Origin: Sphingosinithalassobacter sp. CS137
GTDB taxonomy: Bacteria > Pseudomonadota > Alphaproteobacteria > Sphingomonadales > Sphingomonadaceae
Assembly: GCF_014334115.1 (NCBI RefSeq)
Contig: NZ_CP060494.1
Coordinates: forward strand, 2,324,501 to 2,388,500
Length of the DNA: 64,000 nucleotides
Direction of reading: 5' to 3'
The notes under the pieces were generated by a model, which did not search any database, was not told the DNA's origin, and saw nothing but the letters and a program-made list of their open reading frames with translations. Position numbers and translations under genes: made by a program. Each line of letters opens with the position of its first letter. Position 1 is the stretch's first letter. Positions 36,799-44,608 of this stretch are shown piece after piece.

Positions 36799-36841
36799 TT
36801 GCCAAATGGCAACAATATCCGTACATGCTGCCATATGGCAG
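36799..36841 (+). promoter_or_regulatory. Two palindromic operators of the Xre/RES pair
   Basis: TTGCCA-AA-TGGCAA (36799-36812) and CTGCCA-TA-TGGCAG (36828-36841) are perfect 14-bp palindromes sharing the core TGCCA...TGGCA. Their centres are 29 bp apart, close to three helix turns. The second overlaps the ribosome-binding region of the antitoxin gene, as expected for autorepression. Confidence 0.7.
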
Positions 36842-36851
36842 GAGACGATCA

Positions 36852-37265
36852 ATGGCCGTTCTGACCCGTGTGGCGACCGATGCGCCGCCGTTCGTACCCG
36901 TCCCGGTGACCGAAGAGGAAGCCGCGGCGATGTTCCGCGCCGCCGTCCGGCTGTTCGCGCATTGGGACATCACCGACGAGCAGGCGGCGACGTTGCTCGA
37001 CATGCCGGTGCGCAGCTATGGCCGTTGGAAAGCGGGCGATCTTGGCCGGATCGACCGCGACGGCAGGGCGCGGCTGTCGAACCTCCTTGGCATCCACAAG
37101 GCGCTTAGGATCATCTTCGAGGATGCGGCGCGCGGCTATCGCTGGATCAAGGCGCCCAACGATGCCTTCGGCGGCCGTTCGGCGCTCGAGGTCATGTTGG
37201 GCGGCGAGCTCACCGACCTGATGCGCGTGCGGCGCTATCTCGACGCAGAGCGCGGCGGCTGGTGA
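36852..37265 (+). CDS. Xre/MbcA/ParS-type antitoxin
   Basis: The 137-residue protein has an Xre-like helix-turn-helix (AHWDITDEQAATLLDMPVRS) and the C-terminal toxin-binding domain with NDAFGGRSALEVMLGGELTD, typical of antitoxins paired with RES toxins. The ATG at 36852, with GGAG 7 bases upstream, is preferred over an earlier in-frame start inside the operator region. Its stop overlaps the toxin start (GTGA). Confidence 0.9.
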   Translation: MAVLTRVATDAPPFVPVPVTEEEAAAMFRAAVRLFAHWDITDEQAATLLDMPVRSYGRWKAGDLGRIDRDGRARLSNLLGIHKALRIIFEDAARGYRWIKAPNDAFGGRSALEVMLGGELTDLMRVRRYLDAERGGW

Positions 37266-37987
37266 TCGATCCGGCCAAGGTTCCGACCAGTTCCGTCAGC
37301 TGGCTGGGCGCGCGCCGGATCATCCGCAGCGTCCATCCGCCGATCGACCTGTTCGAGGACATCGCCGACCCCGCCGACTGGCCGCTACTGATCTCGGCCG
37401 AACAGAAGAGCAATCCGCGGTTGATGGAGACGCTGGGCAATATCGACCTGGTCCCGCCCAACCGGCGCGTCGGCGGTCCGGGCGCGAGCTATCTTATGGG
37501 GCCGTTCACCCATGTCAGCACCGACCGGCCGAGCCGGTTCACCAAGGGCGACTATGGGGTGCTCTACGCCGGAAACGCCTTCGAGACCGCGCTTGCCGAG
37601 ACCGTGCATCACCATGCGCGGTTCATGGCGCGAACCGCCGAGCCCGAGGGCTGGACCTCGCAATTCCGCGAGATCGTGCTCGACATCGACCTGACGGCAC
37701 ATGACTTGCGGAAAGGTGCCGGCGCCTTCGACGCCGCGCTCGACCCGGACAGCCACGCCGCGGGCCAGGCGCTCGGCGCGGCGCTCCGCGCCGCCGGGAG
37801 CGACGGCATCGCCTATCCGAGCTGCCGTCACCGCGGTGGTGAATGCGTCGGCCTTTTCTATCCCGACCTTGCCTCGGGACCGATCCAGGGCCGCCATCTC
37901 GACTATCACTGGAACGGCGCGCGCGTCGATTTCTATCGCGACGCCAGCAATGGCGAGGTCTTCCGCATCGACGACGACCCCGTCTGA
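37262..37987 (+). CDS. RES-domain toxin (NAD+ phosphorylase family)
   Basis: The 241-residue protein is a RES domain: GPFTHVSTDRPSRFTKGDYG, YAGNAFETALAETVHHHARF with the conserved Glu, and GSDGIAYPSCRHRGGECVGL. RES toxins degrade NAD+ and stop growth unless bound by their Xre/ParS antitoxin. Start GTG 37262 overlaps the antitoxin stop. The pair probably stabilises the element. Confidence 0.9.
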   Translation: MIDPAKVPTSSVSWLGARRIIRSVHPPIDLFEDIADPADWPLLISAEQKSNPRLMETLGNIDLVPPNRRVGGPGASYLMGPFTHVSTDRPSRFTKGDYGVLYAGNAFETALAETVHHHARFMARTAEPEGWTSQFREIVLDIDLTAHDLRKGAGAFDAALDPDSHAAGQALGAALRAAGSDGIAYPSCRHRGGECVGLFYPDLASGPIQGRHLDYHWNGARVDFYRDASNGEVFRIDDDPV

Positions 37988-37990
37988 CGA

Positions 37991-38599
37991 TCACCGGCGG
38001 CCGCGCATCAGCGTGCGCCAGCCGCCGCTTGCCAACCGCCGCGATTCGCGCGCCAAGCGCCGGACGCGCGACCGCAGCGAGTCGGCGCGGTCGTTCGCTT
38101 CGGCAACGCTGCCAAACAGGACATCGGCGATTTCGCGCTGGCTAGCACCGGCGGCGAGCGCGTCATGGACGCGAAGCGCGAGCAGGTGGCGCGTCATCCG
38201 GACGTCGGGAGCGATCAGCGTCCGCAGGAACCGGCGGTGGCGCACCAGCTCGATCAGCCGGCGCAGCGGTAGCAGCTTGGGCTCGGCATCGGCGAGCCCG
38301 GCGAGGCGATAGTGGAGGGTTACGGGCACACCGGCTAGCAGGCTACCGACTTCGATATCGATACGGATATGCTGCCAGCCGTCGGAGAGCACAATGTGCT
38401 CGACACCGTCGTCATCGACCGCCGCCGACAGCCAGGGCGCCAGCCGCCCCGAGTCAATCGTGTTCGGACCCGATTCCGTAGCGGCGACGGCGACCGCAGC
38501 GATCGCGCTCGGATCGAGATCGGCATGCCAGATGATCCGGGCATCCGGGGCCGCGAGACCCGGATCCTCGGCGAAAGTGGAGCCCCCACCGGCGCGCAT
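37991..38599 (-). CDS. fseA: DUF2285 protein, C-terminal part of FseA-like activator
   Basis: The frame encodes up to 202 residues with a DUF2285 domain (LAGLADAEPKLLPLRRLIEL, then HLLALRVHDALAAGASQREIADVLFG). In the Mesorhizobium symbiosis island the equivalent gene, msi171, is joined to msi172 by a +1 ribosomal frameshift to give the excision activator FseA. Here the frame enters from the overlapping DUF6499 gene at the slip site 38573-38579, and the join reads WGLHF followed by AEDPGLAAPDARI, as expected for one protein. An internal ATG at 38599 exists but need not be used. FseA would activate the rdfS-like gene at 26818-27042. Confidence 0.8.
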   Translation of the reverse strand: MRAGGGSTFAEDPGLAAPDARIIWHADLDPSAIAAVAVAATESGPNTIDSGRLAPWLSAAVDDDGVEHIVLSDGWQHIRIDIEVGSLLAGVPVTLHYRLAGLADAEPKLLPLRRLIELVRHRRFLRTLIAPDVRMTRHLLALRVHDALAAGASQREIADVLFGSVAEANDRADSLRSRVRRLARESRRLASGGWRTLMRGRR

Positions 38600-38771
38600 C
38601 GGCGCGCCTCAGCGGTCCTGCGCCCTGCGTTGCCGCGCTCGCGCGGACCTGCCACGCCACATACGCCTCGTCGCGGCGGAGCCACTCCCACATCAGGCCG
38701 GCGCGGTCGATCGCGCGAAGCCGGCGATAATTCTGTTCGTCGCGCCAATCGCTGACGCCGCCGCGCCCCAT
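38454..38771 (-). CDS. fseA: DUF6499 protein, N-terminal part of FseA-like activator
   Basis: The frame starts MGRGGVSDWRDEQNYRRLRA and continues AGLMWEWLRRDEAYVAWQVR, typical of the DUF6499 domain of ICE-encoded regulators (msi172-like). Past WGLHF the zero frame continues in arginine-rich sequence (RRGSGSRGPGCPDH) to a stop at 38454, while the natural continuation lies in the +1 frame. The short product would lack the DUF2285 domain. A GTG at 38786 is an alternative start. The gene is divergent from luxR across 194 bases. Confidence 0.75.
   Translation of the reverse strand: MGRGGVSDWRDEQNYRRLRAIDRAGLMWEWLRRDEAYVAWQVRASAATQGAGPLRRADARRWGLHFRRGSGSRGPGCPDHLACRSRSERDRCGRRRRYGIGSEHD
38573..38579 (-). 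other. Programmed +1 ribosomal frameshift site (CAC-UUU-C)
   Basis: On the minus strand the zero frame reads CAC TTT CGC and the +1 frame reads TTC GCC GAG. A tRNA-Phe slipping from UUU to UUC joins WGLHF to AEDPG. The same UUU-to-UUC slippage was shown for FseA of the Mesorhizobium symbiosis island. Confidence 0.75.
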
Positions 38772-38965
38772 CAGCCGCTGCCACACGCGGTGGAGCGATA
38801 ACGGATCAAACGGGCTGTGGCGCTGAATCGGAAGCTGTAATATGGGTGTTGCGATGCAGTCGCGTGTCGACGGCGTGAGGCCCCGACGGTGCGCTCAACC
38901 AAAGAAAGGCCGATCGCGGGACTTCGGGCGACTTGAGGCGTCGCCCGTGATCGAGACGACGCCCA

Positions 38966-39715
38966 ATGGGCATGTTGGCGAGAGCCGAAGCCTTCTGCCG
39001 CGCGATCGATGAGACCGAAACGTCCGACGACCTGCACAGCGCGATCACCGAGATCACGGCCGAACTCGGGTTCGACTATTTCGCGCTGACCCATCATGTC
39101 GATGCCGAGCGGCCACCCGGCGCGGCGATGCGGCTGCACAATTATCCCGACAACTGGGTCGACTATTTCGACGACAACCGGCTCGCAGTTTCCGATCCGG
39201 TTCATCGCGCGAGCCATGTGACCAGCGTCGGTTTCACCTGGCGCGAGCTGCCGCGCCTGATCGCGATGACGCCTTCCGACCGGCTGATCCTGGCGCTCGC
39301 GCGCGAGGAGGGTTTGGGCGACGGCTTCACGGTGCCGGCGCATGTGCCGGGCGAAGCGCGCGGATCGTGCTCGTTTGCGTGCCCGACCGGCCAGCCGCTG
39401 CCGATGCGGATTCTTCCGCTCGCGCAGCTTGCGGGCGCGTTCGCGTTCGAGGGCGCGCGGCGGATGTGGCGGTCGAAAGCGCTGGGGCCGATGCCGCACC
39501 CGATCATCACCGACCGGCAGCGCGACTGCCTGATCTGGGCGGCGCGCGGCAAGTCCGACTGGGAGATCAGCCGGATCATCGGCATCAGTCCGGAAACGGT
39601 CGTGCGCCATATCAAGCAGGCGCGCGAGCGCTACGGGGTGGAAAAACGAACATCGCTCATCGTCCGGGCCTTGTTCGACGGAACGATCAGCTTCACCGAT
39701 ATCTTCCGCCGCTGA
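38966..39715 (+). CDS. LuxR-family quorum-sensing regulator
   Basis: The 249-residue protein has an N-terminal autoinducer-binding domain (FDYFALTHHVDAE, then NWVDYFDDNRLAVSDPV with the conserved Trp, Tyr and Asp) and a C-terminal LuxR helix-turn-helix (LIWAARGKSDWEISRIIGIS, ETVVRHIKQARERYGV). It should bind an acyl-homoserine lactone and activate the luxI operon through the palindrome overlapping its own stop codon. It corresponds to TraR of the symbiosis islands. Confidence 0.92.
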   Translation: MGMLARAEAFCRAIDETETSDDLHSAITEITAELGFDYFALTHHVDAERPPGAAMRLHNYPDNWVDYFDDNRLAVSDPVHRASHVTSVGFTWRELPRLIAMTPSDRLILALAREEGLGDGFTVPAHVPGEARGSCSFACPTGQPLPMRILPLAQLAGAFAFEGARRMWRSKALGPMPHPIITDRQRDCLIWAARGKSDWEISRIIGISPETVVRHIKQARERYGVEKRTSLIVRALFDGTISFTDIFRR

Positions 39716-39736
39716 TATGCCCATTTCTGGGCATAT
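39715..39736 (+). promoter_or_regulatory. Lux-type box upstream of luxI
   Basis: A perfect palindrome, ATATGCCCA-TTTC-TGGGCATAT, begins at the last base of the luxR stop codon and lies 60 bases before the luxI ATG. Its length (22 bp) and position are those of LuxR-family binding sites. Confidence 0.8.
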
Positions 39737-39796
39737 CGCTCCCGCGCATACCGTCCGATCCTTCGCGCGCAATCGACGCGATCGGAGGTTCGGAAC

Positions 39797-40417
39797 ATGC
39801 TTCACCTATTCGAAGATGGCGGGGATCCCGCCGCGGACGCGGTGCTCGCCGCGATGTTCGAGGCGCGAAAGCGCGTGTTCGTCGATCTGCTCGGCTGGGA
39901 TGTGCCGGTGCTCGCCGGCCGCTTCGAGGTCGACCAGTTCGACGATCCCCACGCCCGCTATCTGGTGCTGACCGACTCCAACGGCCGGCATCTCGGATCG
40001 GCGCGACTGCTCGACACGACGCGCCCGCACATCCTCGGCGAGCTCTATCCCGAGCTGTGCGAAGACGAGGTGCCGAGCGGTCCCGGCATCGCCGAGATCA
40101 CGCGCTTCTGCCTCGATCGCCGCCTGCGCGCGCGCGAACGGCTCATGGTGCGCAATCAGCTGGTGAGCGCGCTGGTCGATCATGCACTCGCCGCAGGCAT
40201 CCAGCGCTACACCGGGGTCGCCGAGATGGGCTGGCTGCAGCAGATATTGAGCTTCGGCTGGATCTGCCGCCCGCTCGGCCTCCCGCAAACCATCGACGGC
40301 ACGCTGCTCGGCGCGCTCGCCATAGAGATCGGCCCCGACACGCCGTCGCTGCTTGCGCGTGCCGGCATCTATCAGCCGGTCGCGACCGTGATCGGAGAGC
40401 GCCGCCATGCTGCCTGA
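39797..40417 (+). CDS. Acyl-homoserine-lactone synthase (LuxI family)
   Basis: The 206-residue protein has the conserved LuxI features: EARKRVFVDLLGWDVP, FEVDQFDDPHARYLVL, GSARLLDTTRPHILG and EITRFCLDRRL. It makes an acyl-homoserine lactone from SAM and an acyl carrier. The acyl chain cannot be predicted from sequence. The gene follows luxR and the lux box and overlaps the next gene by 11 bases. Confidence 0.93.
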   Translation: MLHLFEDGGDPAADAVLAAMFEARKRVFVDLLGWDVPVLAGRFEVDQFDDPHARYLVLTDSNGRHLGSARLLDTTRPHILGELYPELCEDEVPSGPGIAEITRFCLDRRLRARERLMVRNQLVSALVDHALAAGIQRYTGVAEMGWLQQILSFGWICRPLGLPQTIDGTLLGALAIEIGPDTPSLLARAGIYQPVATVIGERRHAA

Positions 40418-41309
40418 ACCGATCGAGAGAACAGCCGCCGCTCCGGTTTCGGATGCGATCGATCGCTATGCCGATCTGCTCGGCGAACAGGGCTGGTGCA
40501 TCATTCACGATGCCATGCCGGTCGAGACCGTGGCCGCACTCGAAGCCGATTTCGCCCAGGCGTTCGACGAGACGCCCTTTTGCGAGGGCGGCTTTTACGG
40601 CCGCCGGACCAAGCGGTTCGGGCGACTGCTCGCACGCTCACCGCTCGCTGCCTCGTTCGTCCAGCACAAGACGATCCTCGGCGTCACCGAACGGATGCTG
40701 TCGCCGTGGTGCGATACGATCCAGCTCAACCTGACCCAGGCGATCGCGCTTCATCCCGGCGCGTTGCCGCAGTTGCCGCACCGCGACCAGGACATGTGGC
40801 GCGGCGAGATCGGCCGTACCGAATATCTGGTCAACGTGATGTGGCCGTTCACCGATTATATGGCGGATAACGGCGCGACGTTGATCTGGCCCGGCAGTCA
40901 TGGCGCGCGCGCGCTCGATCCCGAGCCGAAGAGCGATCCGATCGTCGCCGCGATGCCGCCCGGCGCCGCGCTTGTGTTCCTGGGTTCGACCCTGCACGGC
41001 GCGGGCGGAAACGAGACCGCCGCAGTGCGCCGCGGGATGATCGTCAGCTACTGCCTCGGATGGCTCAAGCCCTACGAGAACCAGTGGCTCGCCTATCCGC
41101 CGCCGGTCGCGCGCGGGTTCGCGCCCGAGCTGGCGGCGCTGGTCGGCTACCGCCAGCACCGCCCCAATCTTGGCAATTACGAAGGCCGGTGCCCGTCAAT
41201 CCTGCTTGGCGACGGGGACGAGGGTCCGCTCGGCGCGGTCGATGCACTGCGACCCGATCAGGCCGAGTTGGTCAAAGCCTTCGTCGACCGGCAGCGGCGG
41301 GAGGGATGA
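40407..41309 (+). CDS. Phytanoyl-CoA dioxygenase-like Fe(II) oxygenase
   Basis: The 300-residue protein has the double-stranded beta-helix motifs of the PhyH family: HRD for the HxD iron ligands (LPHRDQDMWR), the distal His in STLHGAGGN and an Arg for 2-oxoglutarate (AVRRGMIVSY). It is translationally overlapped with luxI and would be induced by quorum sensing. A role in modifying the signal acyl chain is an attractive but untested idea; an unrelated small-molecule hydroxylation is equally possible. Confidence 0.8.
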   Translation: MLPEPIERTAAAPVSDAIDRYADLLGEQGWCIIHDAMPVETVAALEADFAQAFDETPFCEGGFYGRRTKRFGRLLARSPLAASFVQHKTILGVTERMLSPWCDTIQLNLTQAIALHPGALPQLPHRDQDMWRGEIGRTEYLVNVMWPFTDYMADNGATLIWPGSHGARALDPEPKSDPIVAAMPPGAALVFLGSTLHGAGGNETAAVRRGMIVSYCLGWLKPYENQWLAYPPPVARGFAPELAALVGYRQHRPNLGNYEGRCPSILLGDGDEGPLGAVDALRPDQAELVKAFVDRQRREG

Positions 41310-41941
41310 ATTCGGGTCCGACCTCGGAGCGCGTCTATGGCGCGCTCAGGGAACGGATCCTGGCCAACGTCTTCGCCCCTGGCGCGCGACTCGATCCTGC
41401 GGTCCTGGCGAGCGAACTGGCGAGCAGCGTGACGCCCGTGCGCGATGCGCTGCATCTTCTTGCTGGCGAGCAGCTGGTCGAGGTCCGCCCCGGCGACGGC
41501 TTTCATCTCCCGCACCTCACCGGACCCGGCCTCGAGGACCTCTACGCGCTCAATGCCGAGATGCTGCTCCTCGCCTTGCGTCGGCGCCTGTCGTCCGCAG
41601 CCGATCTCGCTTCGCCACCGGACGTGGAGCAAAGCGACCTCGCGTCCTGGACCGCCATCCTCTTCGGATGGCTGGCCCGGCACTCGGTCAATGCCGAGCA
41701 CGGCTATGTCGTGCGGGCGATGAACGACCGCCTCCACGCGGTTCGGACTGTCGAACCGAATGTCCTGCCGGGCATTCAAGATGAGCTGGAAGCGATCACA
41801 GACGCGACCGGCAGCACTGCCGCGCTTCGAAAGGAAATCGCGGCCTACCATCGGCGGCGGCGCCGCCAGGCCTTCGAAATCGTGCGCGCCTTCTACCGGT
41901 ACGACCGGCCGTCAAATAATGACGATATAGAATCCGTATAA
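41306..41941 (+). CDS. GntR-family transcriptional regulator
   Basis: The 211-residue protein has an N-terminal GntR winged helix (ERVYGALRERILANVFAPGA, then SVTPVRDALHLLAGEQLVEV) and a helical effector domain of the FadR/FCD type, although the metal-binding histidines are not obvious. Its ATG overlaps the stop of the PhyH-like gene (ATGA), so it is the last gene of the luxI operon. It may control transfer genes or the lasso cluster downstream; no operator was assigned. Confidence 0.75.
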   Translation: MNSGPTSERVYGALRERILANVFAPGARLDPAVLASELASSVTPVRDALHLLAGEQLVEVRPGDGFHLPHLTGPGLEDLYALNAEMLLLALRRRLSSAADLASPPDVEQSDLASWTAILFGWLARHSVNAEHGYVVRAMNDRLHAVRTVEPNVLPGIQDELEAITDATGSTAALRKEIAAYHRRRRRQAFEIVRAFYRYDRPSNNDDIESV

Positions 41942-42013
41942 AGTTCGGATACCGCCCGCGGCTTTTTAGACTCCGGGGACCGCCGCACTGGCGCGGCGGC
42001 AAAGGAGTGCATC

Positions 42014-42133
42014 ATGGAACGCGAAGACACCGTAATCGAGCTCGGCGCGGCAAGCGTCGAGACGCAAGGCGGCGGTCCGCTGATCGGCGACGAGGCGCTC
42101 GGCCTCGTCCCCTTTGGTCTGACCGACGACTGA
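42014..42133 (+). CDS. Lasso peptide precursor
   Basis: The 39-residue product is a lasso precursor by position and sequence. The leader (residues 1-18) contains the conserved Thr at position -2 (VETQ), and the predicted core of 21 residues begins GGGPLIGDE, with Gly1 and acidic residues at positions 8 (Asp) and 9 (Glu) for the macrolactam ring. The tail ends FGLTDD; Phe16 or the nearby Leu residues could plug the ring. AAAGGAG lies 6 bases before the ATG. The B and C enzymes follow directly. Ring size (8 or 9) cannot be decided from sequence, though Caulobacter lasso peptides close on Glu8. Confidence 0.85.
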   Translation: MEREDTVIELGAASVETQGGGPLIGDEALGLVPFGLTDD

Positions 42134-42138
42134 GGGAA

Positions 42139-42165
42139 GGCGCGCAGGCGCTTCGCCTGCGCGCC
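42139..42165 (+). promoter_or_regulatory. Strong hairpin between lasso precursor and B gene
   Basis: GGCGCGCAGGCG and CGCCTGCGCGCC form a perfect 12-bp stem with loop CTT, 5 bases after the precursor stop. There is no T tract. Such hairpins typically stabilise the precursor transcript or reduce read-through, giving more precursor than enzyme. Confidence 0.7.
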
Positions 42166-42188
42166 GCTTCCACGGCGGATCCTCGCGG

Positions 42189-42854
42189 ATGGCATTTGCG
42201 CTCGCTCCCGGGATCACCTTCTGCGACGCTGGGGGACGCTTCGTCTTCCTTGACGTGCCCAAAGATCGTTACTTCTGTCTTGGCGCTGACCCGGAGGAAG
42301 GTTTCCGTCGCTTTGTCGCTGGCGCGCCCCTTGCCGAAGCGGACGAAGCGCGATTGAGGACGCTCGCCGTCCAGGGCTTGCTCGTGCCTGCACCGGCGGA
42401 TGTTCGACCCGAGCCTTGTCGTCCTCCCGCGTCCATCCGGATGCCATTGTTTCAGGAAAATCTGCCTGTTTCGAGGCGCAGGGTTCTTGCCGCCGCGGCA
42501 TCGCTGATCCGCGCGAGGATCATGCTTCGATATCGATCGCTTCACAGCCAGATTACGTCGATCCAAGCGATGAAGGACGGCAGTCGCGGCGTGAATCAAG
42601 CGGCCGACGAGCGCCTCGTCGAGATTTCCGTCGCCTTCCGGCGCGCGGCATTGATCACCGGCTCGCTCAACCAATGTCTGGCGAACTCAATTGCCATCGT
42701 TCGTCACGCGCGATCGGCTGATCTGCGCGCGGAACTGGTGCTTGGGGTCAAGCTCCGCCCGTTTCGAGCGCATGCCTGGGTGCTAGCGAATGATGTACTG
42801 ATCAGCGACGCGGCAGACACGGTGTCGCCGTTTACGCCGATCCTCGTCGTCTGA
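42189..42854 (+). CDS. Lasso peptide leader peptidase with fused RRE domain
   Basis: The 221-residue protein begins with a B1-like recognition domain (residues 1-85; GGRFVFLDVPKDRYFCLG), which binds the leader, and continues as the B2 transglutaminase-like protease. The catalytic Cys lies in NQCLANSIAIVRHAR, the His in PFRAHAWVLAND and the Asp in LISDAADT. It cleaves the leader so that the cyclase can close the ring. Its stop overlaps the cyclase start (TGATG). Confidence 0.92.
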   Translation: MAFALAPGITFCDAGGRFVFLDVPKDRYFCLGADPEEGFRRFVAGAPLAEADEARLRTLAVQGLLVPAPADVRPEPCRPPASIRMPLFQENLPVSRRRVLAAAASLIRARIMLRYRSLHSQITSIQAMKDGSRGVNQAADERLVEISVAFRRAALITGSLNQCLANSIAIVRHARSADLRAELVLGVKLRPFRAHAWVLANDVLISDAADTVSPFTPILVV

Positions 42855-44608
42855 TGGAAAGGCGCTACATCATCATCCTGCCAGCGCGAACAGAGAGTGA
42901 GCGATATTGGCAATCCCGCATCGCTGATCTTGCGCCATATCCCTCAGCCCTTCGCAGCATCGTCAATTCTCCCCGTCTGATCGTCCTTTCATCGGCAGAC
43001 GCCTATCGCTTGGCCGGTGCGGAAGGCGTCATCCTAGGAGAGCTCATTCGCAAGGGCGGCCGTGCACCGATCCCGACGCTCGATACTGCCGAGACTGAAT
43101 TGATCGCGCGCTTCGGAGCGGAAAGGCTGATCACCGGCTATTGGGGCGCCTATCTCGCAGTGATTGTATGCCAAGACGAAGTGACCGTACTTCGCGCGCC
43201 GCTCGGTGACCTTCCCGCTTATGTCTGGCATTCGCCGCACGGAATGGTGATCGGATCTGACGTAGCGCTGATAAGCGCGATCGGCGGTTTCGTGCCGAGC
43301 ATCGATTGGACCGCCGTTGCCGAGCATCTGGTTGCACCCGATCTCAGGCGCGCCCGCACGTGCCTTGCTGATCTCGAGGAACTCGCGGGAGGCGCCGCCG
43401 GCACATGGCGCAATGATCGGTGGGCAGTACGTCATCTTTGGTCGCCATGGCAGTTTGTGTCTCCCGACCCCGACGCAGTCGATCCGATCGCATCGCCCGA
43501 GCAAGTCGCGCAGGCAGTTCGCCAGTCGATCGCTGCCCGGACGGCTCGGCTCGAACGCTTGATCTTGTTGCTGTCGGGCGGCCTCGACTCCTCGATCGTC
43601 GCCGCCTGCTTGGCGGATGCCGGCAGGGAGACGAACGCGCTTACCATGGTGACGCGCGACCGCGGCGGCGACGAGCGCGCCTATGCGAGAGCCATCGCTT
43701 CCCACCTGGCAATTCCGCTGACGGAGGTGACCCGTGCGGTGACCGATGTCGATATATATCGGTCGGCAGCGGCAGGATTGCCGCGGCCGTCCGAACACAG
43801 CTTCGCTCAGGCGACGAGCCGCGCCGCCGAGCTGCTATCTAACCGAACAGGCGCACAGGCAATCGTTCACGGCGGCGGCGGCGACAACGTCTTTTGTTCG
43901 GTGCAATCCGCGGCACCAGTGGCCGATCGGTTGTTGACCGCCGGACCCGACCGCCGGTTCCGAGAGATTGCGGCCGATTTGGCCACGCTATCGCAGACGA
44001 GCATCCCTCATGTTATTCAGGCGGCAGTGCGAAGAGCCTTCCGCCGGCGCCAGCATTACCGTTTTCCCGCGGATCGCTCGCTGCTTTCCCGTGAGGCGAT
44101 TGCAGCCGCCCGTAATGCTTGCGAGCACCCATGGCTGGATTCGCCACGGCGGGCACTTCCGGGCTCGGCAAGCCATATTGGCCTCGTGGCTGCGGCGCAG
44201 AGCCTTGTCGAAAGCCCCGATCCGCGACCGTCGCTTGCCCGCGTTGCGCCATTGGTCACGCAACCGGTCATCGAGACTTGCGTCGCGATACCGAGCTGGA
44301 ACTGGTATCTGAACGGCTGCAATCGCGCTGTTGCCCGTCAAGGCTTTCAGCGGTCGCTGCCCGCTGAGATCGCCTGGCGGCGATCGAAAGGGGCGATGGA
44401 CAGCTTTGTCATCGAGATCATGGATGCGAACCGCCGTCGTTTGAACGCGATGCTCGGCGACGGGTTGCTGGTGGCGCACGGCCTGCTCGACAGGGATGCT
44501 GTGCGCGGTGTCCTCGCTGACGGGATATCGACGAGCGCTCAAGATTGCGGGCGAGTGATGCTCTTTGCCGATGTGGAAGCGTGGCTGCGCTCCTGGTCGG
44601 ATAATTGA
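42854..44608 (+). CDS. Lasso cyclase (asparagine synthetase-like)
   Basis: The 584-residue protein has an N-terminal degenerate glutamine amidotransferase fold and a C-terminal asparagine-synthetase-like domain with the ATP pyrophosphatase motif LLSGGLDSSIVA at about residue 240 and the downstream HGGGGDNVFCS. It adenylates the Asp or Glu side chain of the core and forms the isopeptide bond with Gly1. The N terminus lacks the Cys of active amidotransferases, as usual for lasso cyclases. Its 3' end overlaps the convergent isopeptidase gene by 70 bases. Confidence 0.92.
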   Translation: MERRYIIILPARTESERYWQSRIADLAPYPSALRSIVNSPRLIVLSSADAYRLAGAEGVILGELIRKGGRAPIPTLDTAETELIARFGAERLITGYWGAYLAVIVCQDEVTVLRAPLGDLPAYVWHSPHGMVIGSDVALISAIGGFVPSIDWTAVAEHLVAPDLRRARTCLADLEELAGGAAGTWRNDRWAVRHLWSPWQFVSPDPDAVDPIASPEQVAQAVRQSIAARTARLERLILLLSGGLDSSIVAACLADAGRETNALTMVTRDRGGDERAYARAIASHLAIPLTEVTRAVTDVDIYRSAAAGLPRPSEHSFAQATSRAAELLSNRTGAQAIVHGGGGDNVFCSVQSAAPVADRLLTAGPDRRFREIAADLATLSQTSIPHVIQAAVRRAFRRRQHYRFPADRSLLSREAIAAARNACEHPWLDSPRRALPGSASHIGLVAAAQSLVESPDPRPSLARVAPLVTQPVIETCVAIPSWNWYLNGCNRAVARQGFQRSLPAEIAWRRSKGAMDSFVIEIMDANRRRLNAMLGDGLLVAHGLLDRDAVRGVLADGISTSAQDCGRVMLFADVEAWLRSWSDN

